Counted from the first letter of the stretch, positions 1-8,007 are shown. The stretch is 42,791 bases of DNA from Spirochaetales bacterium (GCA_016934415.1 JAFGSW010000032.1:1-42791); one strand, 5' to 3'. The notes: generated by a model from the sequence alone, not told the origin. Program-made: numbers and translations.

Positions 1-78
1 GAGGAACCGTATGCCTTAATTGGGCTCGTACGGGTCTGTGGGGGCTTCGGGCGGGTAACCGCCCGATTCTACCCGGAC
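1..78 (+). mobile_element. 3' end of a group II intron (domains V and VI)
   Basis: The first 40 bases have the form of a group II intron domain V. They begin with GAGGAACCGTATGC, continue with a loop containing TTAATT, and return with the complementary arm GGGCTCGTACGG. The next bases form a domain VI-like hairpin (GGGCGGGTAACCGCCC, 50-65) and end in TTCTACCCGGAC, like the CTACCC-type 3' ends of many bacterial group II introns. Domains I-IV and any reverse transcriptase/maturase would lie to the left, outside the window. The exact 3' splice site (about 74-78) is a guess. The call is by recognition of the domain V/VI pattern; no covariance search was run. Confidence 0.75.
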
Positions 79-140
79 GGATAACACGGATCAGAATGGA
101 AAATACGGGAAAAGAAATAAGGAGCTACGGATGACGCGGA
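79..140. repeat. ACGGAT/GCGGAT short-word repeat (family C), half element
   Basis: Directly after the intron end lies a run with ACGGATAACACGGATC and, about 40 bases later, CTACGGATGACGCGGATGGG. The same words form the left arm of a complete inverted-repeat element at 17508-17635. Only one arm is visible here, so the other may lie upstream of the intron or be lost. The intron appears to sit inside or beside this repeat. Confidence 0.5.
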
Positions 141-202
141 TGGGGGAAAGGATGAGGCGAATTTCTCGCCTGGACGCGCGGCGATGAAAAATACGCAGGC
201 AA

Positions 203-268
203 AATGAAAAAGTGCTATAAGTACTTACTTCAAGTGCTATAAGCACTTTTGGAAAGTACTTATAAGCG
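203..268. repeat. Three near-palindromic AAGTGCTATAAG words; possible weak terminator
   Basis: The words AAGTGCTATAAGTACTT, AAGTGCTATAAGCACTT and AAGTACTTATAAG follow one another within 65 bases. Each can fold into a 5-6 bp hairpin around a TATAA loop. They lie downstream of the leftward deacetylase gene. Read on the minus strand, the last hairpin ends in GCACTTTTT, so a weak terminator is possible. They could also be protein-binding palindromes. The rest of 1-301 holds the intron end, the ACGGAT repeat and one small hairpin at about 152-168; no gene is seen. Confidence 0.4.
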
Positions 269-301
269 AATTTTATAACTGTGTCCCGCCGGCGGAAATG
301 T

Positions 302-1225
302 CTACAAATCGGCCAAGGCCTTCTCGAATTGACGCTTGAGGGGCATGCAGCCCGAGAGGATGATGCCTCGTTCCTTGAGCATTTTGGCCGTCTCGTCATT
401 GGTCCAGAACGCGGTTTCATTCACGCGGAGGGCAAGATCTCCATGCAATCGGATATTCGGTTTGACCTTCGCGTGATGGGTGAACACGTAATGCACGCCG
501 GGAGTCAAGCCGTCGATCTTTTCCCGATAGGCGGCCGCCCGGTTTTCGAGCGTCTCGGGGACGCTCAACGTGTAAATTCCCGAATACGAGGCCAATGGGA
601 AAAGGGATCGCCATTCGGGCGGCATTCGGCCGGGCCAGTAGGGCGAGACGAGGGGGATACGGTATGTGCGGGAAACCTCCGCGGCCGCTTTAAACAGCTC
701 GTCGCTGAGGAAATAACATCCCATGTGCGAGTCGAGGTGGGAAACCGTGAGGCCCGAATCCAGGATTCTTTTCACCTGCGCGTCCCATTCGTCCTTGGCC
801 TCTTCCGGTTTGACGTTTTTGGCCGCCTGGGCGCTGGAATCCCACATCTGGCCGCTCTTCCGGCGCAGGCTGGGTCCTTCGGTAAGCGGCTTCCAGTCGC
901 CGGTGAGGGTGAGGTGGACGCCCACGTCGAGGCCGGGACGGGCCTTGAGGAGACCGATGGCACGATCCGTATCTGAGGCCGGCGCGATGATGCTGAGCGA
1001 GGTGATCTTTCCCGCCGCGTAGGCCTCTATGGTGACGTCGGTGTACATCGGCCCCATGCCTACGTCGTCGCCGTTTACGATAAGGACGACCTGGCCCTTC
1101 GGGATATCGTCCAGGGTCGCGGGCGGCGAGGCTGAAGTGTTATACGGGGCGGCGGCGAACGCCGCGAAAGCGGCGGTGATGATGCACAGCACGATCCACC
1201 GTTTGATCTTTCTCCACTGCTTCAT
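302..1225 (-). CDS. YdjC/ChbG-family carbohydrate deacetylase, exported
   Basis: About 307 residues. The start is the ATG at 1225, giving MKQWRKIKRW followed by a hydrophobic segment rich in Ala and ending near residue 35, a typical signal peptide. Longer in-frame starts would put the signal peptide internally. The mature part begins with VVLIVNGDDVGM, where Asp-Asp matches the metal-binding start of the YdjC family. It also has GVHLTLTGDWKP and SHLDSHMG, matching the family's conserved metal-ligand His motifs. Known members remove acetyl groups from chito-oligosaccharides or related sugars; the substrate here is unknown, and export suggests envelope or external glycans. It stands alone on the minus strand, with short palindromes behind it. 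Confidence 0.8.
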   Translation of the reverse strand: MKQWRKIKRWIVLCIITAAFAAFAAAPYNTSASPPATLDDIPKGQVVLIVNGDDVGMGPMYTDVTIEAYAAGKITSLSIIAPASDTDRAIGLLKARPGLDVGVHLTLTGDWKPLTEGPSLRRKSGQMWDSSAQAAKNVKPEEAKDEWDAQVKRILDSGLTVSHLDSHMGCYFLSDELFKAAAEVSRTYRIPLVSPYWPGRMPPEWRSLFPLASYSGIYTLSVPETLENRAAAYREKIDGLTPGVHYVFTHHAKVKPNIRLHGDLALRVNETAFWTNDETAKMLKERGIILSGCMPLKRQFEKALADL

Positions 1226-1322
1226 TGTTTCGGGTTCCTCGTCTTTCCGGTGTGTGCTTGAAGGCATCATATGACATGGCGATCGGGATGTCAATATTCG
1301 TTCCCGACGGGGACGTCTCCCC

Positions 1323-1352
1323 TTGCCCGCGCGGCGTTATTGGTACTATAGT
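1323..1352 (+). promoter_or_regulatory. Candidate promoter for the flavodoxin gene
   Basis: TTGCCC (1323-1328) and TATAGT (1347-1352) are separated by 18 bases. The -10 lies inside the palindrome ACTATAGT, so it could also serve the leftward deacetylase gene. Assigned by eye from sigma-70-like spacing only; the start codon of the next gene is about 110 bases away. Confidence 0.3.
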
Positions 1353-1463
1353 CTATTCAAGTGAACGGGAAGTAACCGCCTTTTCCGCTGACTAGAGCGG
1401 GAGCCCTTTTCGAAGGGCGCGCGCGACGGGCGGGCGGAGGTTCCCGGGGGAAGGAGCGTCGTC

Positions 1464-1937
1464 GTGAAAATCGGAATAATCGTATTTTCCAACACCGGCA
1501 ACACGCTTTCGGCGGCGGAACGGCTTGAGAAAAAATTGAGCGGGAAGGGGCACGCGGCGACGCTCGTTCGCCTCATGCCCAAGGCCGGGTACCGAGCGGG
1601 CCAGGCCCCCACCGGCTTCGAGGAGCTGCCCGCGCTCGACCGCTTCGAGGCGCTGGTGTTCGCCGCGCCGGTGAACGCCTTTTCCCTCTGTCTGCCCATG
1701 AAAGAATATCTGGAGACGATCGAGCCATTGCGCGGCCGGAAAACCGCCCTCCTCACCACCGAGTTTTTTCCGTATGGGTGGATGGGCGGCACACGGGCCA
1801 TAGCGATGATGCGGCGGGCGTGCGAAGGAAAAGGCGGGGTCGTCTGCGGATCGGCGATCGTGAACTGGTCGCGCAAGGACCGCGAGCGGCGGATCGAAGC
1901 CGCGGTGGACGAGATCGCCGGCGGCCTCATCGGGTGA
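1464..1937 (+). CDS. Flavodoxin-like protein
   Basis: A 157-residue protein. It opens with KIGIIVFSNTGNTLSAAERL, a beta-strand followed by the S-N-T-G-N-T phosphate-binding loop that holds FMN in flavodoxins. Further strands are visible in FEALVFAAPVN and RKTALLTTEFF. The start is the GTG at 1464, preceded by AAGGAG at 1451-1456 with a 7-base spacer. Length suits a single-domain flavodoxin. It probably carries electrons or acts as a small flavin reductase in the cytoplasm; the partner is unknown. A lipoprotein gene follows after 57 bases. Confidence 0.75.
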   Translation: MKIGIIVFSNTGNTLSAAERLEKKLSGKGHAATLVRLMPKAGYRAGQAPTGFEELPALDRFEALVFAAPVNAFSLCLPMKEYLETIEPLRGRKTALLTTEFFPYGWMGGTRAIAMMRRACEGKGGVVCGSAIVNWSRKDRERRIEAAVDEIAGGLIG

Positions 1938-1994
1938 AAGCCGGGACTGCCGGTTGATTGAATGCGGGGAAAGAGGGTGCGATTGGGGCGACGC

Positions 1995-2606
1995 ATGCGT
2001 GACACGGCAATGAGAAACGGAACAAGCGGTCGATGCCTCGGAGGGAGTCGGCGGCCGTCGGCACTCGCGCTCGTTGTCTGTCTCTGGTTCCTCGCGGCCG
2101 GATGCGGCGAACGGCCGCCCGACATCTCCCACCACGGGGGATATTCATCGGAGTTGATATCGTTCAATTACCCGGGCAATTGGCGGATTTTCGACGAACA
2201 GAAAAGCGATTTTCCCGTTTACGCCGAGATCCAATCGCCTTGGAACGCCACGTTGTCGGTGCTTGTATTCCGGTCGGCGGGCGCCCCGCGGCTGGATGAA
2301 TTCATCGCCGAGTACAGGGATTTCTTCAGACTCAAAACGGAAATCGGCGACGAGGCCTACACCGGGGAACCGCCCCGATTAAGCAAGGCGACCGTCATGG
2401 GCGGTTTCGAGACCGTGACCGAAAAACTGAAGGTGGCGTCGGGAAGACGGGACGTGCCGTGCACGCGGACCTATCGTCGGAAAAAAGAGGGCGGATACGT
2501 CTGCTTCGTCATAGAGCAATGCTCGGACGCGAACCTGGCAACGGTCGCGCCCGGCTTCGCCCTCGTCACCGGTTCGGTTCGGTTCGGGAACGGGCCGGCC
2601 CGCTGA
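1995..2606 (+). CDS. Predicted lipoprotein, PsbP/DcrB-like fold possible
   Basis: After a basic N-terminus come a hydrophobic segment (ALALVVCLWF) and the lipobox LAAGC, so the mature protein should be lipid-anchored with about 165 residues outside the cytoplasm. The segment around FNYPGNWRIFDEQ, followed by beta-rich sequence and a final LVTGSVRFG, resembles the single-domain PsbP/DcrB-like lipoproteins, but that is a fold guess. The start is uncertain: ATGs at 1962, 1995 and 2010 are in frame, none has a strong ribosome-binding site, and 1995 gives a reasonable signal peptide. Function unknown. Confidence 0.6.
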   Translation: MRDTAMRNGTSGRCLGGSRRPSALALVVCLWFLAAGCGERPPDISHHGGYSSELISFNYPGNWRIFDEQKSDFPVYAEIQSPWNATLSVLVFRSAGAPRLDEFIAEYRDFFRLKTEIGDEAYTGEPPRLSKATVMGGFETVTEKLKVASGRRDVPCTRTYRRKKEGGYVCFVIEQCSDANLATVAPGFALVTGSVRFGNGPAR

Positions 2607-2652
2607 TGCGCCTTGCTGAATTGCAGGTTTCATAGGAAGAACGGTATATCCG

Positions 2653-3582
2653 ATGCGGCTCGATCGTCTTCTCTCCATCATCATCACCCTGCTCAACCGG
2701 GACACCATGACCGCCGGGGACCTGGCGCGGAAATACTCGGTGTCGGTGCGGACCGTCTATAGGGACCTGGACGCGATCCAGCAGGCGGGCATTCCCATCG
2801 TCTCCTGCCAGGGGCACGGGGGAGGGTACGGCATTATGGAGAATTACAGGCTCGACCGCAGTCTCCTCTCCCTCTCCGACATGGCCGCCATTCTCGCCGC
2901 CCTGAAGGGCATCCAGACGTCGTTTCCCGCCGAAGAGGTCGACCGGGCGCTCGAGAAGATCGGCAGCCTGGTCCCCAGGGACAAGCGGGCGGTGATCGAC
3001 GAATTCAACGAGCGGATCTCGGTCGATATGACCGGCTGGTCGCACAATGGCATGCGGCGCGACCTGCTGCAGCTCCTCTACGACGCCGTCACGGCGCGCC
3101 GGCTGGTGAGCTTCGATTACCGCAACCTGCGGGGGGAGGAGGCGGCGAGGGTCGTCGAACCGATGACTCTTCTTTACAAGGGGTCGTCGTGGTACCTGTA
3201 CGGCTATTGCCGCACCCGGTCCGATTATCGGTTGTTCCACGTCGGGCGGATGAGGGAGCTGGCCGTGCGGCCGGCGTCGTTCAAGCGCCGATCACTGCCC
3301 TTGAAGGAGTTCATGCGACGGGAGGACAAGCCGGACAACATGGTCGAGATCGTGCTTCGGTTTCCCGTGTCCCTGCGCGTGAAAGTGGAGGAATTTTATC
3401 CCGAAGAGCGGATCGTCCGGCGAGGGAAGTTCCTCTACGCAAGCGCCCGCTTCCCCCTGGACGAGTGGACGTACGGTGTCATTCTCTCCTACGGGGACCA
3501 GTGCGAGGTTGTCGAGCCGGCCGCAGTCAGGGAGAAGATAAAAACCATGGTGGGCCGCATGAATTCCCTTTATCAAACCTGA
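2653..3582 (+). CDS. WYL-domain transcriptional regulator (YafY type)
   Basis: A 309-residue regulator. Residues 1-60 form a winged helix of the HTH_11 type: MRLDRLLSIIITLLN, LARKYSVSVRTVYRDLDAI as the recognition helix, and a GHGGGYGI wing. A WYL domain sits around residues 140-225, with the signature WYLYGYCR and a preceding FDYR strand. A C-terminal WCX-like extension follows. WYL regulators sense a small ligand or nucleic acid and repress or activate neighbouring genes. The next gene is an AT-rich hydrolase beginning 126 bases downstream, with an inverted repeat at this gene's stop codon that could be the operator. Confidence 0.85.
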   Translation: MRLDRLLSIIITLLNRDTMTAGDLARKYSVSVRTVYRDLDAIQQAGIPIVSCQGHGGGYGIMENYRLDRSLLSLSDMAAILAALKGIQTSFPAEEVDRALEKIGSLVPRDKRAVIDEFNERISVDMTGWSHNGMRRDLLQLLYDAVTARRLVSFDYRNLRGEEAARVVEPMTLLYKGSSWYLYGYCRTRSDYRLFHVGRMRELAVRPASFKRRSLPLKEFMRREDKPDNMVEIVLRFPVSLRVKVEEFYPEERIVRRGKFLYASARFPLDEWTYGVILSYGDQCEVVEPAAVREKIKTMVGRMNSLYQT

Positions 3583-3595
3583 CACAAGGTTGTCA
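3580..3595. promoter_or_regulatory. Candidate operator TGACA-N6-TGTCA
   Basis: A perfect 5-bp inverted repeat with a 6-base spacer overlaps the end of the WYL gene and lies upstream of the hydrolase gene. Its size and symmetry fit a dimeric regulator. That the WYL protein binds it is inference from proximity. Confidence 0.35.
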
Positions 3596-3707
3596 CCTTC
3601 CGAGTGTATGCTGTTATTATCCGTTGCCAAACGATCAGTGTCGGGGCGCAGGAAACGTAAGGCGGCATTTTGCGGCTCATATTGTTTTTATAAGGATGGT
3701 AATAGAA

Positions 3708-4493
3708 ATGAAAAATTTAAGATTTAGCGGTGAAAATATTCTTTCATTTGCAGAATATGGGAACAGTGAAGGGTTTCCGATTTTAATTCAACACGGGCTT
3801 ATCGCAAGTATAAAAGATTACGGCCTTTTTGAAAGCCTGATAAAAATGAACAAGCGGCTCATATGCATAGCGCGTCCGGGCTATGGCGGCTCCTCTCCAT
3901 ATTTGATGAACGGCATTTCAGAATGGGGTGAAATAATTACAGTGATAATAGATGAGCTCAAACTGAAAAAATTTGATGTTTTGGGTATGTCTTCAGGAGC
4001 CCCGTACAGCTATGCCATCGGATATAAGCATCCTGATAAAGTTCGAAATATTTATGTTTACAGCGGCACGCCGGCTTTATACGATGAAGTTATCCAATCC
4101 AAATGGCCGTTTGAAATAACAAAAGACAAAGATATTAATGAATTCAAGAAAATAGCTTATAAAGTATTTTTTTCAGGCTTGAAAGAGGATGACAGAGAGC
4201 ATAATGACATTAAAGATTCGATGATGAATGATTGTTTTGGAGTCGCACTGGACTTAAAAATAAGATTTTTGGACTGGGGGTTCACATTAGCGGATGTAAA
4301 ATCAGCCGTATTTATGCAGCATAGCCGAGCCGACGACACGATACCGATTGCTTTGGCTGAAAGAACGGCGCAGTTGCTGCCCAATTGTAAGTTGGAGGTT
4401 GTGGAAGATGAGCCGCATTTTTCGAATGAAACACTGAATAAATTCATAAAGAATACGATAGAAAAAGGACGAATCGATCATGAAGACGCTTGA
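3708..4493 (+). CDS. Alpha/beta hydrolase, AT-rich and probably acquired
   Basis: About 261 residues with the alpha/beta-hydrolase order: HG near the oxyanion strand (ILIQHGLIAS), the nucleophile elbow GMSSG, a late Asp (HSRADDTIPI) and a final His (EDEPHFSNE). This gives a plausible Ser-Asp-His triad. The substrate is not evident. Base composition is strikingly AT-rich, with AAA, ATT and TTA codons throughout, while the WYL gene before it and the HEAT gene after it are GC-rich, so recent transfer is likely. The start at 3708 follows TAAGGATGG; the in-frame ATG at 3696 is possible. The last 14 bases overlap the next gene. Confidence 0.8.
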   Translation: MKNLRFSGENILSFAEYGNSEGFPILIQHGLIASIKDYGLFESLIKMNKRLICIARPGYGGSSPYLMNGISEWGEIITVIIDELKLKKFDVLGMSSGAPYSYAIGYKHPDKVRNIYVYSGTPALYDEVIQSKWPFEITKDKDINEFKKIAYKVFFSGLKEDDREHNDIKDSMMNDCFGVALDLKIRFLDWGFTLADVKSAVFMQHSRADDTIPIALAERTAQLLPNCKLEVVEDEPHFSNETLNKFIKNTIEKGRIDHEDA

Positions 4494-5154
4494 GAAGATA
4501 GCGACGGGCCGCGGGCGCCGCGACGAGAATCCGAACATCGAGCTGGCCGGGGAGCTCGCGGAAAGGCGCGACCAAAAGGGGATCGCCGAAATCGCCGCCG
4601 GATTGCGCAGTCCGAACCCGCGGGTGCGGAGCGATTGCATCAAGGTATTGTACGAAATTGGACACCGTGACCCGGGTCTCATCGCCGCGCATGTCGATCG
4701 TTTCGCGGAGCTGCTTCGTTCCGGGCAGAATCGGATGGTGTGGGGCGGCATGGCGGCTCTCGCCGCGGTCGCGAGCGTGAGGCCGCGCGAGGTGTACCGG
4801 CACCTGGAGGCGATCCTCGCCGCCTTCGAGCAAGGGAGCGTCATTACCGTTGACAACGGCGTGACCGTGCTCGCTTCGCTTTCGGCCGCGGACGCCCGTT
4901 ACGAAAAGAAATTGTGGCCGCTCATCGAGCGCCACCTCGCGACTTGCCGGCCCAAGGAACTCCCTCAACACGCGGAACGGGCGCGCCCCGCGGTCAATCG
5001 AGGGAACGTACGCGCGTTTATCGCTCTTCTGGAAAGGCGTTTGAGTCATGTCAGTCCGGTGCAGGCGAAGAGGATCGAGAAAATCCTGTCATCGGTCCGC
5101 ACGCTCGAAGGGATAAAGAAGGCGGCGCCGCGGCGCCATGCGTCCCGGCGGTGA
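4480..5154 (+). CDS. HEAT-repeat protein
   Basis: A 224-residue protein made mostly of paired helices of HEAT type. LRSPNPRVRSDCIKVLYEIG is a clear repeat, and MVWGGMAALAAVASVRP and ITVDNGVTVLASLSA look like further ones. The C-terminus is basic (APRRHASRR). Such solenoids bind proteins or nucleic acids; no catalytic motif is seen and the partner is unknown. The start lies inside the end of the AT-rich hydrolase gene, which may therefore have been inserted just upstream. The gene converges on the leftward glycosyltransferase operon with only 4 bases between the stops. Confidence 0.65.
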   Translation: MKTLEKIATGRGRRDENPNIELAGELAERRDQKGIAEIAAGLRSPNPRVRSDCIKVLYEIGHRDPGLIAAHVDRFAELLRSGQNRMVWGGMAALAAVASVRPREVYRHLEAILAAFEQGSVITVDNGVTVLASLSAADARYEKKLWPLIERHLATCRPKELPQHAERARPAVNRGNVRAFIALLERRLSHVSPVQAKRIEKILSSVRTLEGIKKAAPRRHASRR

Positions 5155-5158
5155 GGGC

Positions 5159-6340
5159 TCAATCGACGGACGCCCTCCGCTTGTGCCGAAAATCGTCGGC
5201 CACCCACCGATAAAACTTCTCGACCCGGCTTCCGAACTCTTTGACGGTGAAGCCCGCCGAGCGTTCGAGCGACCGCGCTCCGAGCTCGGCCCGGAGGCGC
5301 GGAGAATCGATGAGCGATTCCAGCGCCGCCGCCAGTTCGGGGACCGTCCGGAACACCATCCCGTTTTCGGCGCGGCCGATGATGTCCAGGTGGGCCGCGT
5401 CGTCGCGAACGAGGACCGGCAGGCCGGAGGCCATGGCCTCGACCGTCACCAGCCCTTGAGATTCGGTGGTGGAGGCGATGGCGTAACAATCGGACGATTT
5501 ATAGGCGAGCGGCAGCATCGCGTGCGGCAGGTATCCGGTAAAGGCGACCGAGCGCCGGACGCCGAGTTTTTCGGCGTACCGTTCGAGATCGGTTCGGGCC
5601 GGACCGTCGCCCACGAGCAGGAGCTTGAGGCGCGGACGGCTCCCCTGCAGGCGCGCCACCGCCTCAATGAGAACGTCGATCGATTTTTCTCGGCCCAGGC
5701 GCCCCGCAAAGATCATGACGAGGTCATCCGCGGCGAGGCCGTGGCCGGCGCGGAAGCGGAGCTTTTCTTCGGCCGAGGGCGACGCCCGGTGGAAGAGATC
5801 CAGATCCAGGCCCGTGGGAATGGTCTCGATATGCGCTTCGACCCGGAATTCCTTTTCCAGGTACGATTTGATCTTGGACGACGGGGCGATGAGATAATCG
5901 GGCTTGAGATAGAACCGGCGCATGACGGCTACGAGCAGGTTGTCGGGGAGAAGACCCCAAAAAAGATAGTGGGTGTAGAACTTCCACAGCGTGTGCAGGG
6001 TGAAGACGAACGGAACGCCGAGGCGGCGGGCAACGGTTGAGGCCACGAGGCCGAGTGAAAATTCGGTGTGTCCGTGGACGATGTCGATCTTCTGGGAGCG
6101 GGCCAGGCGGAGCGCCCGCCGCGAAAAGGGGACGGCCATGGCGAATTCCCGCTGGAAGGGATAGGTGACGGCCCGCTGGCGGAACACGCCGCCCCGGCAT
6201 TTGCGTTCGGAGCCGAAGGCGGGCGCGTAGGTGAAAACGCGGTGGCCGCGTTGGGCGAGCGCCCGTTCCAGGTTCCGCATGGAGACCACAACGCCGTTGA
6301 TCTGCGGTTCCCAACAGTCGCTGAAGAAGCCGATCGTCAT
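5159..6340 (-). CDS. GT4 glycosyltransferase, glycolipid-synthase type (second copy)
   Basis: A 393-residue GT-B enzyme. The N-terminal domain begins MTIGFFSDCWEPQINGVVVS, characteristic of the GT4 branch that includes diacylglycerol glucosyltransferases. The C-terminal domain has FAGRLGREKSIDVLIEA and the donor-binding stretch TTESQGLVTVEAMASG, an E-x7-E motif. The ATG overlaps the TGA of the upstream paralogue (ATGA, 6337-6340), so the two are translationally coupled. Membrane-associated transfer of a sugar to a lipid or to the first enzyme's product is likely, but the acceptor is inferred from the subfamily only. A longer frame running back to 7126 is an artefact of open sequence inside the paralogue. 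Confidence 0.85.
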   Translation of the reverse strand: MTIGFFSDCWEPQINGVVVSMRNLERALAQRGHRVFTYAPAFGSERKCRGGVFRQRAVTYPFQREFAMAVPFSRRALRLARSQKIDIVHGHTEFSLGLVASTVARRLGVPFVFTLHTLWKFYTHYLFWGLLPDNLLVAVMRRFYLKPDYLIAPSSKIKSYLEKEFRVEAHIETIPTGLDLDLFHRASPSAEEKLRFRAGHGLAADDLVMIFAGRLGREKSIDVLIEAVARLQGSRPRLKLLLVGDGPARTDLERYAEKLGVRRSVAFTGYLPHAMLPLAYKSSDCYAIASTTESQGLVTVEAMASGLPVLVRDDAAHLDIIGRAENGMVFRTVPELAAALESLIDSPRLRAELGARSLERSAGFTVKEFGSRVEKFYRWVADDFRHKRRASVD

Positions 6341-7506
6341 CGTTTCCGGGCCTTGAAATCGCCTACAATCCACTTGTAATACTCCCGGACGCTTTTCCCG
6401 TAGTGGGCGACGTTGAAGCGGGCGGAACCGTCCGCAGCGGCGGCGCGCAGGCGCGCCGCGAGATCGGGCTGCGCGAGGAGCCGGTCGAGAACGGCGGGGA
6501 AGTCGGTGTCGCGTTTGAAGATCAGGCCGTACGCCCCGTTCCCGACCATGTCGTTGTTCGCCGGATCGTCCCTGGCCACGACCGGCAGTCCCGAAGCGAG
6601 CGCCTCGACCGTGACCAGGCCTTGCGTCTCCGAGACCGAAGCGATGGCGAACGCGTCGGCGAGTCGGTACATGAAAGGCATTTCCGTATACGGGAGATAG
6701 CCCGTGAACACCACTTCGCGTTCGAGACCGAGTCGGGCGGCGTAGCGCCGGTAGTGCTCGAGGAACGGGCCGGACCCGACGATCATAAGCTTCAGATCGG
6801 GGTGCCGGCGGCGCAGGGCGGCCACCCCGTCGATGAGAACGGAAATCGATTTCTCCTTGCCCACCCGGCCGGCGAACATAATGACGGTATCGTCCGGGCC
6901 GATGCCGTACCGGGCGCGCCTCCTCGTTCGCTCTTCGGCCGGGAGGCGGGCATTGCGGAACATGGAGAGATTGATGCCGGTGGGAATGACCGCGATCGGT
7001 TGGGTGACGCCGATGACGTTTGACAGGTAATCCTTCGCCTTGATCGACGGTGCGATGAAATAATCGGGCAGCCGGTACAGGAGCGAAAGAAAGTAGCGGA
7101 AGAGCGGCCGCGGCACGAGACCCCACATGAAGTAATGGCCGTAGTATTCCCAGAGCGTATGCAGGGTGAGGACCGACGGGACGCCCAGCCGGCGGGCGAC
7201 GCTTCCGGCGACCAGGCCCAGGGTGAACTCGGAATGCATGTGAACGAGATCGATGCGCCAGCGGCGCGCCGCTTTCAAGGCGGCGAAGGGGAGGGGATTG
7301 GAGAAATAAAATTCGGGTTGAAAGAAATATCTGATCGCCGGTTGACGGAAGACATTGGCGCCGGTGTCGCGGAAACCCGGGTACCGCGGCGCAAAGACGT
7401 AGACGGAATCGCGGGGCGCGACAAGGGTCGAGGCGAGGGCCTGACTCGACGTGACGACGCCATTGATCTGGGGCTCCCAGGCTTCGGAGAAAAAGGCGAC
7501 GCGCAT
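6337..7506 (-). CDS. GT4 glycosyltransferase, glycolipid-synthase type (first copy)
   Basis: A 389-residue GT-B enzyme, clearly paralogous to the next gene. It shares FFSEAWEPQINGVVTS at the N-terminus, VHMHSEFTLGLVAGSVARRL in the middle, AVIPTGIN, FAGRVGKEKSISVLIDG and SETQGLVTVEALASG. The pattern matches bacterial GT4 enzymes that glucosylate diacylglycerol or phosphatidylinositol-like acceptors. Two such genes in tandem could add a first and a second sugar, by analogy with mono- and diglucosyl-diacylglycerol synthases. The start at 7506 has AAGGAG upstream at 12 bases. It follows the DUF6941-like gene by 6 bases, so all three form one operon. Confidence 0.85.
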   Translation of the reverse strand: MRVAFFSEAWEPQINGVVTSSQALASTLVAPRDSVYVFAPRYPGFRDTGANVFRQPAIRYFFQPEFYFSNPLPFAALKAARRWRIDLVHMHSEFTLGLVAGSVARRLGVPSVLTLHTLWEYYGHYFMWGLVPRPLFRYFLSLLYRLPDYFIAPSIKAKDYLSNVIGVTQPIAVIPTGINLSMFRNARLPAEERTRRRARYGIGPDDTVIMFAGRVGKEKSISVLIDGVAALRRRHPDLKLMIVGSGPFLEHYRRYAARLGLEREVVFTGYLPYTEMPFMYRLADAFAIASVSETQGLVTVEALASGLPVVARDDPANNDMVGNGAYGLIFKRDTDFPAVLDRLLAQPDLAARLRAAAADGSARFNVAHYGKSVREYYKWIVGDFKARKR

Positions 7507-7512
7507 GCCGGC

Positions 7513-7902
7513 TTACCGCTCCTTGGGCACTTCCACCAGCAGGGTGCGGGCGCCGATGGGCTCGCCGTCGACGAGGAAGAGCAGGGTGTACTTGCCGATC
7601 TTGGGAAAGACCGCCCCCATGATGGCCGGCGTGAGCTCCACGACGTCGGTTTTCTGATGGGCCTCGAATTTACCGGTGAGCTGCACGATCATCTGGTTGG
7701 ATTCGGCCTCGAACAGTTGCAGGGAGAAGGCGTGCTCTCCCGATACGTTCGTCACCGCGGCGTAGATGGCCCAGGGCGGAAACGAAGCCGGAAATTGAGA
7801 GCCGAAAAAGCGGGTAAACGTGCCGATGATGGCTTTCTTGCCGTTGTCTTCCGTGATGATTTTGTCCGCGAAGAGCAGACCCGCCAGAACGGGTTCGTCC
7901 AT
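7513..7902 (-). CDS. DUF6941-like small protein
   Basis: A 129-residue protein predicted to be mainly beta-strand, with no signal peptide. It opens VLAGLLFADKIITEDNGKKA and continues IIGTFTRFFGSQFPASFPPW, which resembles the small DUF6941 family as I remember it. Strands continue to TLLVEVPKER. Function is unknown. AAGGAG lies 7 bases before the ATG and a good promoter sits just upstream, so this is the first gene of the operon with the two glycosyltransferases. That suggests, but does not show, a role in the same envelope process. Confidence 0.65.
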   Translation of the reverse strand: MDEPVLAGLLFADKIITEDNGKKAIIGTFTRFFGSQFPASFPPWAIYAAVTNVSGEHAFSLQLFEAESNQMIVQLTGKFEAHQKTDVVELTPAIMGAVFPKIGKYTLLFLVDGEPIGARTLLVEVPKER

Positions 7903-7921
7903 TAATCGCTCCTTGGGCGGC

Positions 7922-7950
7922 AGTATAGTTGAAAAGGAGGGTTTCGGGAA
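7922..7950 (-). promoter_or_regulatory. Promoter for the DUF6941/glycosyltransferase operon
   Basis: On the minus strand, TTCCCG is followed after 17 bases by TATACT, ending 19 bases before the start codon. Spacing is ideal and the -10 box is one base from consensus. Confidence 0.5.
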
Positions 7951-8007
7951 GAGATGCGATAAAACTATCTTGTCCTTATACTTTCATTTCTACGGATTTT
8001 ATAGGAA

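Noticed and set aside
3189..3707. A 434-residue frame extending the hydrolase into the WYL gene
   Set aside because: The upstream part is an out-of-frame reading of the WYL gene and the composition changes abruptly at about 3660.
5159..7126. A 655-residue leftward frame joining the second glycosyltransferase to upstream sequence
   Set aside because: Its first 260 residues are an alternate frame of the paralogous gene; motifs and the ATGA overlap place the real start at 6340.
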